From an uncultured Enterobacterales bacterium (lineage in GTDB: Bacteria > Pseudomonadota > Gammaproteobacteria > Enterobacterales > Enterobacteriaceae): a DNA stretch of 64,000 nucleotides. The translations under genes were made by a program, and so were the position numbers. The notes under the pieces are model-generated. The model was not told the DNA's origin. It was given only the letters and a program-made list of their open reading frames with translations, and did no database searches. The stretch covers positions 1-64,000 of the forward strand of contig CAMLBO010000003.1 of assembly GCA_946478305.1 (NCBI GenBank), read 5' to 3'. Shown here one piece after another: positions 33,782 to 42,555 of the stretch. How positions within the stretch are numbered: position 1 is the first letter of the stretch; each line of letters begins with the position of its first letter.

Positions 33782-33802
33782 AAATGAGAGCGCTCTCATT
33801 TT
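33781..33802. promoter_or_regulatory. 22-bp perfect operator palindrome
   Basis: A perfect inverted repeat with core GAGAGCGCTCTC flanked by AT-rich arms, with the central CG typical of LacI/GalR family operators. It starts at the last base of the -10 box and covers the predicted transcription start, so a bound repressor would block polymerase. The LacI-type gene three positions downstream is the likely ligand. Confidence 0.85.
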
Positions 33803-33860
33803 CTATTCAACCGACCGAATTTCACTGAATCACTCTTTCTATTACAGCCAGGAGTCGAAC

Positions 33861-34184
33861 ATGAAGAAGATTGTCCTATGTTGTGCCGCAGGAATGTCGA
33901 CCAGTATGTTGGTCCAGCGAATGCTGAGCGCAGCGCAAACGCGCGGCCTTGACGTCAACGTGCGCGCGGTGCCGGTGGCAGAGTTTGAAGCCATTATTGA
34001 CGAAGCTGACGTGGTGCTGCTCGGGCCACAAGTGCGTTACGAACTGGCACGCCTGGCTGATATTGCTCAGCCGCTGGGCAAAACCGTGGCGGTGATCGAC
34101 ATGATGGATTACGGCACCATGCGCGGCGACAACGTGCTGAACAAGGCGCTGGAGCTTATCGGAGGTGCGCATGAATCCGTTTAA
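33861..34184 (+). CDS. PTS lactose/cellobiose-type IIB component
   Basis: 107-residue phosphotransferase IIB of the lactose/chitobiose class. The phosphorylated cysteine is Cys8 in LCCAAGMSTSMLV, as in ChbB. It would pass phosphate from a IIA to the sugar bound by a IIC permease. Neither IIA nor IIC is present in the window. AGGAG lies seven bases before the ATG. Its end overlaps the glycosidase gene by 14 bp, so the two are coupled. Confidence 0.9.
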   Translation: MKKIVLCCAAGMSTSMLVQRMLSAAQTRGLDVNVRAVPVAEFEAIIDEADVVLLGPQVRYELARLADIAQPLGKTVAVIDMMDYGTMRGDNVLNKALELIGGAHESV

Positions 34185-35478
34185 AATTGCCATTATCGGC
34201 GGCGGTAGCAGCTACACGCCAGAACTGGTCGAAGGTCTGATCCAGCGCATCAACGAGTTACCGGTGACCGAACTGGCGCTGGTGGATGTGGAAGCTGGAC
34301 GTGAAAAAGTAGGCATCATCGCCGATCTCACCCGCCGGATGCTGGCCCGCGCCGGACTGGAATATGTGAATGTCAGCGTACACTTTGCACTGGATGATGC
34401 CATCAGAGATGCAAAATTTGTGCTCACGCAGCTGCGCGTCGGCCAGTTGCCTGCCCGCGCCGCCGACGAACGTCTGGGTTTGAAATACGGTTTAATTGGT
34501 CAGGAAACGACCGGCGTTGGCGGTTTTGCTAAAGCGCTGCGCACCATTCCGGTACTGCTGGAGATCGCCCGTAAAGTTGAAGCGTTGGCGCCAGACGCGT
34601 TCATCATCAACTTTACCAACCCGGCCGGTATCGTGACCGAAGCGGTAGCCCGTCACAGCAAAGCCAAAATCATCGGCCTGTGCAATGTACCGATCACCAT
34701 GCACCATATGATCGCTAAAATGCTCGGCGCAAAAGATGATGAGATCCACCTGCAATTCGCCGGTCTAAACCATATGGTCTGGGTACACCGCGTACTGCAA
34801 AACGGCAAAGACGTCACCCAAATGGCGCTGGATATGCTGTGCGATGGCGCCACGCTGACCATGAATAACATCAAAGAGCAGCCGTGGAAGCCTGAACTGC
34901 TGCGCGCGCTGGGGGTGATCCCCTGCCCTTATCACCGCTATTTCTATCTGCCGCGCGCGATGCTGGCTGAAGAGCTGGAACAGGCCGCCGACGGCGGAAC
35001 CCGCGCTGAGAAAGTGATGAACGTTGAGAAAGAGTTATTTGCGCTCTACGCCGATCCGCATCTGAATACCAAGCCGGAGCAGTTGAGTTTCCGCGGCGGT
35101 TCGTTCTATTCCGAAGTGGCACTGGAACTGATCCGCTCAATCCATAATAATCTCGGCACGCAGATGGTGGTAAATACATCAAATCACGGTGCAATTCATG
35201 GCTTACCCGACGACGCCGTGGTAGAAACCAACTGTATTATCGACGCCAACGGCGCCTCACCGCTGGTATTCGGACGCCTGCCACCGGTATTGCATACGCT
35301 GGCCGATCAGGTAAAAACCTTCGAGCGTCTGACTATCGACTGCGCGGTGCATGGGGACAAACAAAGCGGCCTGCTGGCCCTGATGACCAATCCGCTGGTC
35401 GGCGATGCCGCACTGGCACAACAACTCTTCGATGAGGTTTTACAGCTTAACGCGCCGTATTTACCTCAGTTCAGATGA
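34171..35478 (+). CDS. Family 4 glycosidase, 6-phospho-beta-glucosidase type
   Basis: 435-residue GH4 enzyme. The family uses NAD+ and a divalent metal to hydrolyse phosphorylated disaccharides. The NAD motif is [16 protein letters not shown] (about 6-21). [13 protein letters not shown] (about 149) and the metal-binding Cys/His in [11 protein letters not shown] (about 170) are present. It resembles ChbF/CelF/LicH. The start ATG at 34171 follows GGAGG. With the neighbouring IIB it points to a PTS-imported beta-glucoside or chitobiose-like sugar; exact substrate unknown. Confidence 0.88.
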   Translation: MNPFKIAIIGGGSSYTPELVEGLIQRINELPVTELALVDVEAGREKVGIIADLTRRMLARAGLEYVNVSVHFALDDAIRDAKFVLTQLRVGQLPARAADERLGLKYGLIGQETTGVGGFAKALRTIPVLLEIARKVEALAPDAFIINFTNPAGIVTEAVARHSKAKIIGLCNVPITMHHMIAKMLGAKDDEIHLQFAGLNHMVWVHRVLQNGKDVTQMALDMLCDGATLTMNNIKEQPWKPELLRALGVIPCPYHRYFYLPRAMLAEELEQAADGGTRAEKVMNVEKELFALYADPHLNTKPEQLSFRGGSFYSEVALELIRSIHNNLGTQMVVNTSNHGAIHGLPDDAVVETNCIIDANGASPLVFGRLPPVLHTLADQVKTFERLTIDCAVHGDKQSGLLALMTNPLVGDAALAQQLFDEVLQLNAPYLPQFR

Positions 35479-35518
35479 TCTTTCCCTGCCCCTGACTGGC
35501 GGGGCTACAGGAGCCAGT

Positions 35519-36514
35519 ATGGTGACATTGGAAGACGTCGCAGCCTATGCCGGAGTGTCCCGGGCCACCGTTTCACGGGTGGTCAACGGCGACCAGAAGG
35601 TGAAGGCGGCCACGCGTGAAATCGTGGTCAGGGCTATCGCGATGCTGGGTTACAGCCCGCATCCGGCGGCCCGTGCGCTGGCGTCGAGTCACAGTAACAC
35701 CCTCGGGCTGGTTACCACGTCCTATCGCGGCGGATTTTTCGGCGCGCTGATGGACGTGGTTCAGACCGAAGCCGAGTCACAGGGTAAACAGCTGGTCGTT
35801 ACGCAGGGTCGTGACAGTGAGCAAAATGAGCAGCAGGCTATTTCACGGCTGTTCGGCCTGCGCTGCGATGGTCTGATTCTGCACGTCCGCCACATTACGG
35901 ATGAACGTCTTCGGCAGCTGGCGCATGACAGCAATCCGTTCGTCCTGCTTGACCGCACGGTGTCAGGCCTGGAATCGCGCTGCGTCAGTTTTGATCATGC
36001 CCTTGCCAGCCGGCTCGCCACGCAAATCTTGCTCGATGCCGGGCACCGGCTGATCGCCTGCATCAGTGGGCCGCTGGCGCGTTTTTCCGCTCATCAGCGT
36101 TGGCAGGGGTTTACCGATGCCCTGGATAAAGCCGGCATCGCGCCTCTCGCGACGCTGGAAGGCGACTATGATATCGACAGCGGCTTTCGCCATACCGATA
36201 CGCTGCTGCGACAAGCCGTCAGGCCGACCGCCATCTATTGCTGTAACGAAGATATGGCGATCGGCGCACTGCTGGCTATCAGCGAACATCGCCTGCGGGT
36301 GCCGCAGGATATTTCGCTGATTTGCTATGACAGCGGTGAGCGCGCCGACATTGTCCGCCCGGCGCTGACCAGCGTGCAATTCCCGATCACCGCCATGGCA
36401 CAGTTCGCCACCCGTCTGCTGCTGGACGAACTCTCACTGGATGGCGAACTCATCCGCCAGCAGTTCGTGCCGAAAATCGTCAATCGTGAGTCGGTCGCCC
36501 CGCCGCCAGGATAA
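35519..36514 (+). CDS. LacI family transcriptional repressor
   Basis: 331 residues. The N-terminal helix-turn-helix and hinge are VTLEDVAAYAGVSRATVSRV (about 2-21). The rest is a periplasmic-binding-protein-like effector domain. ATG at 35519 is preceded by AGGAG; an upstream in-frame start inside the glycosidase gene would add 38 residues before the DNA-binding domain and was rejected. It is the last gene of the unit and probably represses it through the palindrome at 33781-33802. Convergent with codA, 10 bp apart. Confidence 0.9.
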   Translation: MVTLEDVAAYAGVSRATVSRVVNGDQKVKAATREIVVRAIAMLGYSPHPAARALASSHSNTLGLVTTSYRGGFFGALMDVVQTEAESQGKQLVVTQGRDSEQNEQQAISRLFGLRCDGLILHVRHITDERLRQLAHDSNPFVLLDRTVSGLESRCVSFDHALASRLATQILLDAGHRLIACISGPLARFSAHQRWQGFTDALDKAGIAPLATLEGDYDIDSGFRHTDTLLRQAVRPTAIYCCNEDMAIGALLAISEHRLRVPQDISLICYDSGERADIVRPALTSVQFPITAMAQFATRLLLDELSLDGELIRQQFVPKIVNRESVAPPPG

Positions 36515-36524
36515 TATTCACCCT

Positions 36525-37808
36525 CTAGCTGTTGAAATCCACTGGCTCACTATCGTGCAAGTGTATCACCGTCTGCGCAGGCTGAGTTTCGGCTATCACC
36601 ACGCCGCGGCGAATGGAATAGCGTGCCGGCGTCTGCCTGCGCACCGCATCAAAACCACTTTGTGCCGGTAAAATCACCAGATTGGCATCGTTGCCGCATT
36701 CCAGGCCGTAGCCTTGCAGATTCATGGTGCGGGCGCTGTAGGTGGTGATCAGTTTCAGGCCATCATCAATTTGCTGGTAACCCATCAGCTGACAAACATG
36801 CAACCCCATATGCAGCACCTGCAACATGTTGGCCGTGCCGAGCGGATACCACGGGTCGAAAACGTCGTCGTGGCCGAAACAGACGTTGATTCCGGCATCA
36901 AGCATCTCTTTCACCCGGGTGATGCCCCGGCGTTTTGGATAGGTATCGAAGCGGCCTTGCAGATGAATATTCACCAGCGGGTTGGCCACGAAGTTAATTT
37001 CCGACATCTTCAGCAGGCGGAACAGTCGCGACGTGTACGCACCGTTGTAGGAGTGCATAGCAGTCGTGTGGCTGGCGGTGACGCGTTCGCCCATGTTTTC
37101 ACGCAGCGCCAGCGCGGCAACGGTTTCGACAAAGCGCGACTGCTCGTCATCGATTTCATCGCAGTGCACGTCGATCAACTTGCCGTATTTGTGCGCCAGC
37201 GCGAAGGTTTTGTGCAGGGACTCCACGCCATATTCGCGGGTGAATTCAAAATGTGGAATGGCACCCACCACGTCAGCGCCAAGCTTAAGCGCCTCTTCCA
37301 GCAGGGCCTCGCCGTTCGGATAGGACATGATCCCTTCCTGCGGAAATGCCACAATTTGCAGATCAACCCACGGCGCGACTTCCGCTTTCACTTCCAGCAT
37401 GGCTTTCAACGCGGTGAGCGTTGGGTCCGACACATCCACGTGGGTACGCACGTGCTGAATACCGTTGGCGATTTGCCATTTCAGCGTCTGCCAGGCACGT
37501 TGTTTAACGTCTTCATGGGTCAGCAGCGCCTTGCGCTCGGCCCAGCGTTCAATACCTTCAAACAACGTACCGGACTGATTCCAGGACGGTTGCCCGGCGG
37601 TCTGGGTAGTATCAAGGTGAATATGCGGCTCGATAAAGGGCGGGATAGCCAGCCCGCCTTCGCCGTCCAGAATGTGCTCGTCCTGCTCATCATTATGCGA
37701 TTGGGAAAGGATCTGGCCGACAATGCCGTCTTCGATCTCGATTTGCCACAGCCCCTCACGGTCAGGCATCCGGACATTTTTAATGGTACGCAAAAGGGTT
37801 TTCGGCAC
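36525..37808 (-). CDS. codA: Cytosine deaminase
   Basis: Metal-dependent amidohydrolase that converts cytosine to uracil and ammonia. Highly similar to E. coli CodA, including [13 protein letters not shown] (metal His pair), [27 protein letters not shown] and [11 protein letters not shown] (metal Asp). I set the start at the GTG at 37808, because the N-terminus then aligns with E. coli CodA without gaps and gives exactly 427 residues. In-frame ATG and TTG codons further out are weaker. The permease gene codB is not adjacent. It is divergent from nirB and shares its control region. Confidence 0.93.
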   Translation of the reverse strand: MPKTLLRTIKNVRMPDREGLWQIEIEDGIVGQILSQSHNDEQDEHILDGEGGLAIPPFIEPHIHLDTTQTAGQPSWNQSGTLFEGIERWAERKALLTHEDVKQRAWQTLKWQIANGIQHVRTHVDVSDPTLTALKAMLEVKAEVAPWVDLQIVAFPQEGIMSYPNGEALLEEALKLGADVVGAIPHFEFTREYGVESLHKTFALAHKYGKLIDVHCDEIDDEQSRFVETVAALALRENMGERVTASHTTAMHSYNGAYTSRLFRLLKMSEINFVANPLVNIHLQGRFDTYPKRRGITRVKEMLDAGINVCFGHDDVFDPWYPLGTANMLQVLHMGLHVCQLMGYQQIDDGLKLITTYSARTMNLQGYGLECGNDANLVILPAQSGFDAVRRQTPARYSIRRGVVIAETQPAQTVIHLHDSEPVDFNS

Positions 37809-37920
37809 GCGCGACCTCATGGTTTCAGAAAGACGGTGGAAAGAATGCAATAACAGAACAATAGCCTGAAAGTGTTTATAAATCGAAAGGTTAGATAAAA
37901 ACCCAATAAAATCAGCAAAA

Positions 37921-37936
37921 TACCACCTAAGAGGTA
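37921..37936. promoter_or_regulatory. NarL/NarP-type 7-2-7 site upstream of nirB
   Basis: TACCACC-TA-AGAGGTA is a near-perfect inverted pair of NarL heptamers separated by two bases. Its centre is 28 bp upstream of the FNR site centre. That places it at -69.5, the position of the activating NarL/NarP site in the E. coli nirB promoter. Confidence 0.75.
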
Positions 37937-37949
37937 TATTGGGGGACGC

Positions 37950-37963
37950 TTGATTTGTATCAA
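37950..37963. promoter_or_regulatory. FNR box of the nirB promoter
   Basis: TTGATTTGTATCAA is a perfect match to the FNR consensus TTGAT-N4-ATCAA. Taken as centred at -41.5, transcription starts near 37998, with TTATGT (37984-37989) as the -10 box and a 23-base leader before nirB. Confidence 0.88.
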
Positions 37964-38020
37964 TACCCCCACCTTCACGCGCGTTATGTTGTGCCGATAG
38001 AAATCAATATTGAGGCAAAC

Positions 38021-40573
38021 ATGAGCAAAGTCAGACTCGCGATTATTGGTAACGGCATGGTCGGCCATCGCTTTATCGAAGATTTACTGGATAAAGCCGA
38101 ACCCGGCCAGTTCGATATCACGGTATTTTGTGAAGAGCCGCGCGTGGCCTACGACCGCGTTCATCTTTCCTCCTACTTCTCGCACCACACCGCAGAAGAA
38201 CTCTCGCTGGTACGCGAAGGCTTCTACGAGAAGCATGGCGTAAAAGTGTTAGTCGGCGAGCGCGCTATCACGCTGAACCGCGAAGAGAAAGTCATTCACT
38301 CCAGCAGCGGCCGTACGCTCTATTACGACAAACTGATCATCGCCACTGGCTCCTACCCCTGGGTACCCCCTATCGCGGGCTCTGACGGTCAGGACTGCTT
38401 CGTCTACCGCACCATCGAAGATTTGCACGCCATCGAGGCCTGCGCCCGCCGCAGTAAACGCGGCGCAGTGGTTGGCGGCGGTCTGCTCGGCCTTGAAGCC
38501 GCAGGCGCACTGAAAAACCTCGGCGTTGAAACTCACGTGATTGAATTTGCACCGGGCCTGATGGCCGAACAGCTGGACGTGATGGGCGGCAATCAACTGC
38601 GCCAGAAAATCGAAAGCATGGGCGTGCAGGTGCATACCGCAAAAAATACCCAAGAGATCGTTCAGGGCGGCAGCAGCGCACGTAAAACCATGGCGTTCGC
38701 CGACGGCACGTCGCTGGAAGTCGATTTCATTGTCTTCTCTACGGGTATCCGTCCGCAGGACAAACTGGCCCGCCAGTGCGATCTCGAGATTGCCCCGCGC
38801 GGCGGCATCGTGATCAACGATCAGTGCCAGACCAGCGACCCGGATGTCTACGCCATCGGCGAATGTGCTTCATGGAACCAGCGTACTTTCGGCCTCGTTG
38901 CACCGGGCTACAAAATGGCGCAGGTGACCGCCGACCATTTGCTCGGCCGTGACAATCTGTTCACCGGTGCCGACATGAGCGCCAAGCTGAAACTGCTGGG
39001 CGTTGACGTCGCTGGTATCGGCGATGCCCATGCCCGTACGCCGGGTGCGCGCAGCTATGTCTATCTCGACGAAAGCAAGGCACTGTACAAACGTCTTATC
39101 GTCAGCGAAAACAACAAAACGCTGCTCGGAGCGGTATTGGTTGGCGATACCAGCGATTACGGCAATCTGCTGCAGCTGGTGCTGAATAATATTGAACTGC
39201 CGGAAAACCCGGATGCACTGATCCTGCCTGCGCACGCTGGCAGCGGCGGTGCGGCAATCGGCACGGATTCCCTGCCTGATAGCGCGCAAATCTGCTCCTG
39301 TTTTGACGTCACTAAAGGCGACATCATTAAAGCGGTTCAGGGTGGCTGTCATACCGTCGCGGCGCTGAAATCGACTACCAAAGCCGGTACCGGCTGCGGC
39401 GGCTGCATTCCGCTGGTGACGCAGGTGCTGAACGCCGAACTGAGCAAGCAAGGCATTGAAGTCAATCACCATCTTTGCGAACACTTTGCCTATTCCCGTC
39501 AGGAGCTTTACCACCTGATCCGCGTCGAAGGGATTAAATCCTACGATCAGCTGCTGGCAAAATATGGCAAAGGCTACGGCTGCGAAGTGTGTAAGCCGAC
39601 CGTCGGTTCACTGCTGGCGTCGTGCTGGAATGAGTTCGTGCTCAAACCACAGCACACCAAATTGCAGGACACCAACGATGTGTTCCTCGCCAATATGCAA
39701 AAAGACGGCACCTACTCCGTTATCCCGCGTTCGCCAGGCGGTGAAATTACCCCGCAGGGCCTGCAGGCGATTGGCGAAATTGCGGCCGAATACAATCTCT
39801 ACACTAAGATCACCGGCTCACAGCGCATCGGCATGTTCGGCGCGCAGAAAGATGATTTACCGGCCATCTGGCAAAAATTGATCAATGCTGGTTTTGAAAC
39901 CGGTCAGGCCTACGCCAAAGCGTTACGCATGGCGAAAACCTGCGTTGGCAGCACCTGGTGCCGTTATGGCGTCGGCGACAGCCTCGGCTTTGGTATCAGC
40001 CTGGAAAACCGCTACAAGGGCATTCGTACGCCGCACAAAATGAAATTTGGCGTCTCCGGCTGTACCCGCGAATGTTCTGAAGCACAGGGCAAAGACGTCG
40101 GGATCATCGCCACCGAAAATGGCTGGAACCTGTACGTCTGCGGCAACGGCGGTATGAAGCCACGCCACGGCGACCTGCTGGCGGCGGATCTGGATAACGA
40201 GCAGATCCTGCAATACCTCGACCGTTTCATGATGTTCTACATCCGTACCGCCGATAAACTGCAGCGCACCTCGGTGTGGCTGGAGAGCCTGGAAGGCGGC
40301 ATCGATTACCTGCGCAAAGTGATTGTCGACGACAAGCTGGGCCTGAACGATCAGTTGGAAGCCGAACTGGCACGCCTGCGTGATTCCGCCGTCTGTGAAT
40401 GGCAGGAAACGCTCAATGATCCATCGGCGCAAACCCGCTTCACCCATTTCATCAACAGCGAACAACGTGACCCGAACGTACAGTTTGTTGGCGAACGTCT
40501 GCAACACCGGCCGGCACGCCCGGACGAACGAATTCCGGTTACCGTGATTAACGCCGGGGAGGAAGTATTATGA
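38021..40573 (+). CDS. nirB: NADH-dependent nitrite reductase large subunit
   Basis: Cytoplasmic assimilatory-type, ammonia-forming nitrite reductase, 850 residues. N-terminal FAD/NAD domain with AIIGNGMVGHRFIEDLL and GGGLLGLEAAG. A BFD-like [2Fe-2S] region has CSCFDVTKGD and GTGCGGCIP (about 424-460). The C-terminal siroheme/[4Fe-4S] domain has C-x5-C in TCVGSTWCRYG and C-x3-C in GCTRECSEAQ (about 640-690). ATG at 38021 matches the E. coli start. Expression should need anaerobiosis and nitrate or nitrite, from the FNR and NarL/NarP sites upstream. Overlaps nirD by four bases. Confidence 0.97.
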   Translation: MSKVRLAIIGNGMVGHRFIEDLLDKAEPGQFDITVFCEEPRVAYDRVHLSSYFSHHTAEELSLVREGFYEKHGVKVLVGERAITLNREEKVIHSSSGRTLYYDKLIIATGSYPWVPPIAGSDGQDCFVYRTIEDLHAIEACARRSKRGAVVGGGLLGLEAAGALKNLGVETHVIEFAPGLMAEQLDVMGGNQLRQKIESMGVQVHTAKNTQEIVQGGSSARKTMAFADGTSLEVDFIVFSTGIRPQDKLARQCDLEIAPRGGIVINDQCQTSDPDVYAIGECASWNQRTFGLVAPGYKMAQVTADHLLGRDNLFTGADMSAKLKLLGVDVAGIGDAHARTPGARSYVYLDESKALYKRLIVSENNKTLLGAVLVGDTSDYGNLLQLVLNNIELPENPDALILPAHAGSGGAAIGTDSLPDSAQICSCFDVTKGDIIKAVQGGCHTVAALKSTTKAGTGCGGCIPLVTQVLNAELSKQGIEVNHHLCEHFAYSRQELYHLIRVEGIKSYDQLLAKYGKGYGCEVCKPTVGSLLASCWNEFVLKPQHTKLQDTNDVFLANMQKDGTYSVIPRSPGGEITPQGLQAIGEIAAEYNLYTKITGSQRIGMFGAQKDDLPAIWQKLINAGFETGQAYAKALRMAKTCVGSTWCRYGVGDSLGFGISLENRYKGIRTPHKMKFGVSGCTRECSEAQGKDVGIIATENGWNLYVCGNGGMKPRHGDLLAADLDNEQILQYLDRFMMFYIRTADKLQRTSVWLESLEGGIDYLRKVIVDDKLGLNDQLEAELARLRDSAVCEWQETLNDPSAQTRFTHFINSEQRDPNVQFVGERLQHRPARPDERIPVTVINAGEEVL

Positions 40574-40896
40574 GCCAGTGGCTGACACTCTGTTCCATCG
40601 ACCAAATCCTGCCAGGCTGCGGCGTCTGCGCACTGGCAGGCGACCAGCAGGTCGCGCTTTTCCGCCCGTTCGCCGACCAGCAAATATTTGCGCTTTCTAA
40701 CATTGACCCTTTCGCACAGGCCAGCGTATTGTCGCGCGGCATTATCGGCGAGCATCAGGGCGAACTATGGGTTGCCAGTCCGCTGAAAAAGCAGCATTTC
40801 CGCCTGACCGACGGCCTGTGTATGGAAGACGACAGTCACTCCATCCCGGCGTTTGATACACGCGTAAAAGACGGCAACGTACAAATTCACCTTTAG
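40570..40896 (+). CDS. nirD: Nitrite reductase small subunit
   Basis: 108-residue Rieske-like small subunit of NirBD; the NirD family has the fold but lacks the iron-cluster ligands, as here. Its ATG overlaps the nirB stop (ATGA). Required with NirB for NADH-nitrite reductase activity. In E. coli the next gene is nirC, but here cysG follows directly after 13 bp. Confidence 0.95.
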   Translation: MSQWLTLCSIDQILPGCGVCALAGDQQVALFRPFADQQIFALSNIDPFAQASVLSRGIIGEHQGELWVASPLKKQHFRLTDGLCMEDDSHSIPAFDTRVKDGNVQIHL

Positions 40897-40909
40897 GAGC
40901 GTCCCTGCG

Positions 40910-42307
40910 ATGGACTATTTCCCGCTGTTTTGCCAGTTACACAATAAAGCCTGTCTGCTGGTCGGCGCGGGTGAAGTCGCAGAGCGCAAGGCCCGGTTGC
41001 TGCTTGATGCCGGGGCAAAGCTGACGGTTAACGCCGCGAGTTTTACCCCGCAATTCGACGTCTGGGCTGCCGAGGGGAAAGCCAAATTGCTGACCGGCGC
41101 GTTTTCACCCCAACTGGTGGATGAGATGTGGCTGGTGATCGCCGCGACCGATTCAGAGCAGGTGAATCAGGCCGTCAGCGTTGCCGCCGAGCAGCGTCGG
41201 GTATTCTGTAACGTGGTAGATGCACCGCAAAGTGCCAGCTTTATCATGCCGTCGATTATTGACCGCTCACCGCTGATGATTGCCGTCTCCTCCGGGGGGA
41301 ATGCGCCGGTGCTGGCGCGCCTGCTGCGCGAGCGTCTCGAAGCCATTTTGCCGCAGCATCTTGGCAAACTGGCACAGGTGGCCGGTGGATTGCGTCATCG
41401 CGTTAAACAGCATTTCTCTGACATGTCCCTGCGCCGCCGCTGGTGGGAAAAGCTGTTCAATCATCACCGTCTGGCGCAGTCGCTGGCCAACAATGACCAA
41501 CAACAGAGCGATGCCTATATCGAAGCTCTGTTCAGTGAACCGGTTGAGCATCATGGTGAAGTGATTTTGGTCGGTGCCGGCCCGGGCGATGCGGGGCTGC
41601 TCACGCTCAAAGGCCTGCAACAGATGCAGCTGGCGGACGTCGTGGTGTATGACCGGCTGGTCTCAGAGGATGTATTGAATCTGGTGCGCCGTGACGCCGA
41701 GCGGATTTTTGTCGGTAAACGCGCGGGCCACCACTGTGTGCCGCAGGAGCAAATCAACCAGATCCTGCTTGAGCAGGCCAAATTGGGTAAACGCGTGGTG
41801 CGCCTGAAAGGCGGTGATCCGTTCATCTTCGGGCGTGGAGGCGAAGAACTCGAAGCACTCAAAGCCGAAGGCATCGCCTTCTCCGTGGTACCGGGGATCA
41901 CCGCAGCATCAGGTTGCTCAGCCTACAGCGGCATCCCGCTGACGCACCGCGACCACGCGCAGAGCGTACGGTTGATCACCGGCCATGCCAAGCAGGATGG
42001 CGATCTTGACTGGGCCTGCCTGGCGCAAAGTCAGCAGACGCTGGTGTTTTATATGGGGCTGACACAGGCCACTGAAATTCAGCGCCACCTGCTGGAAAAT
42101 GGCCTGCCCGCCAGCACACCGGTGGCACTGGTAGAAAACGGCACGACGAAGCAACAGCGGGTCGTAACCGGGGAACTGACGCAGTTAGGCACTCTGGCCG
42201 AACAGGTACAAAGCCCCAGCCTGATCATTGTTGGCTCAGTTGTCAGCCTGCGTAAACAACTCAACTGGTTTGCCAGCGAAACCGTGGTAAATGAGTGCCC
42301 TCAGTAA
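40910..42307 (+). CDS. cysG: Siroheme synthase CysG
   Basis: Trifunctional enzyme, 465 residues. The N-terminal domain (about 1-150, NAD site [19 protein letters not shown]) is the precorrin-2 dehydrogenase and ferrochelatase. The C-terminal domain (about 215-460, [16 protein letters not shown] and [15 protein letters not shown]) is the SAM-dependent uroporphyrinogen III methyltransferase. It makes siroheme, the cofactor of NirB and of sulfite reductase, which explains its place in the nir operon. A terminator follows. Confidence 0.97.
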   Translation: MDYFPLFCQLHNKACLLVGAGEVAERKARLLLDAGAKLTVNAASFTPQFDVWAAEGKAKLLTGAFSPQLVDEMWLVIAATDSEQVNQAVSVAAEQRRVFCNVVDAPQSASFIMPSIIDRSPLMIAVSSGGNAPVLARLLRERLEAILPQHLGKLAQVAGGLRHRVKQHFSDMSLRRRWWEKLFNHHRLAQSLANNDQQQSDAYIEALFSEPVEHHGEVILVGAGPGDAGLLTLKGLQQMQLADVVVYDRLVSEDVLNLVRRDAERIFVGKRAGHHCVPQEQINQILLEQAKLGKRVVRLKGGDPFIFGRGGEELEALKAEGIAFSVVPGITAASGCSAYSGIPLTHRDHAQSVRLITGHAKQDGDLDWACLAQSQQTLVFYMGLTQATEIQRHLLENGLPASTPVALVENGTTKQQRVVTGELTQLGTLAEQVQSPSLIIVGSVVSLRKQLNWFASETVVNECPQ

Positions 42308-42362
42308 CGTTATCTGAGACCCGCTGACGGGTATAAATTCAGAACATTATTTAATCAATTCA

Positions 42363-42395
42363 GGGGCGTGAATATTTCTTCACGTCCCTTTCTTA
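42363..42395 (+). terminator. Terminator of nirBD-cysG
   Basis: Stem GGGGCGTGAA / TTCACGTCCC with a six-base loop, then TTTCTT, about 55 bp after the cysG stop. Confidence 0.8.
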
Positions 42396-42555
42396 TGCGT
42401 CAGAGGAAATCTTCCAACAGCACATAAGGGCTGAAACAAAGATAATAACCGCCGTTATTAAAAATATAAAACCATCCCAAATGGAATATTCAGAACCTTC
42501 CACTTAAACTTAAAGAGCGCCAACCGTGGCGCCTTCGCCCGTGGAGGGTCAAATC

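Noticed and set aside
36714..37853. 379-codon plus-strand frame antisense to codA
   Set aside because: It has no family resemblance, and codA on the other strand matches E. coli CodA over its full length.
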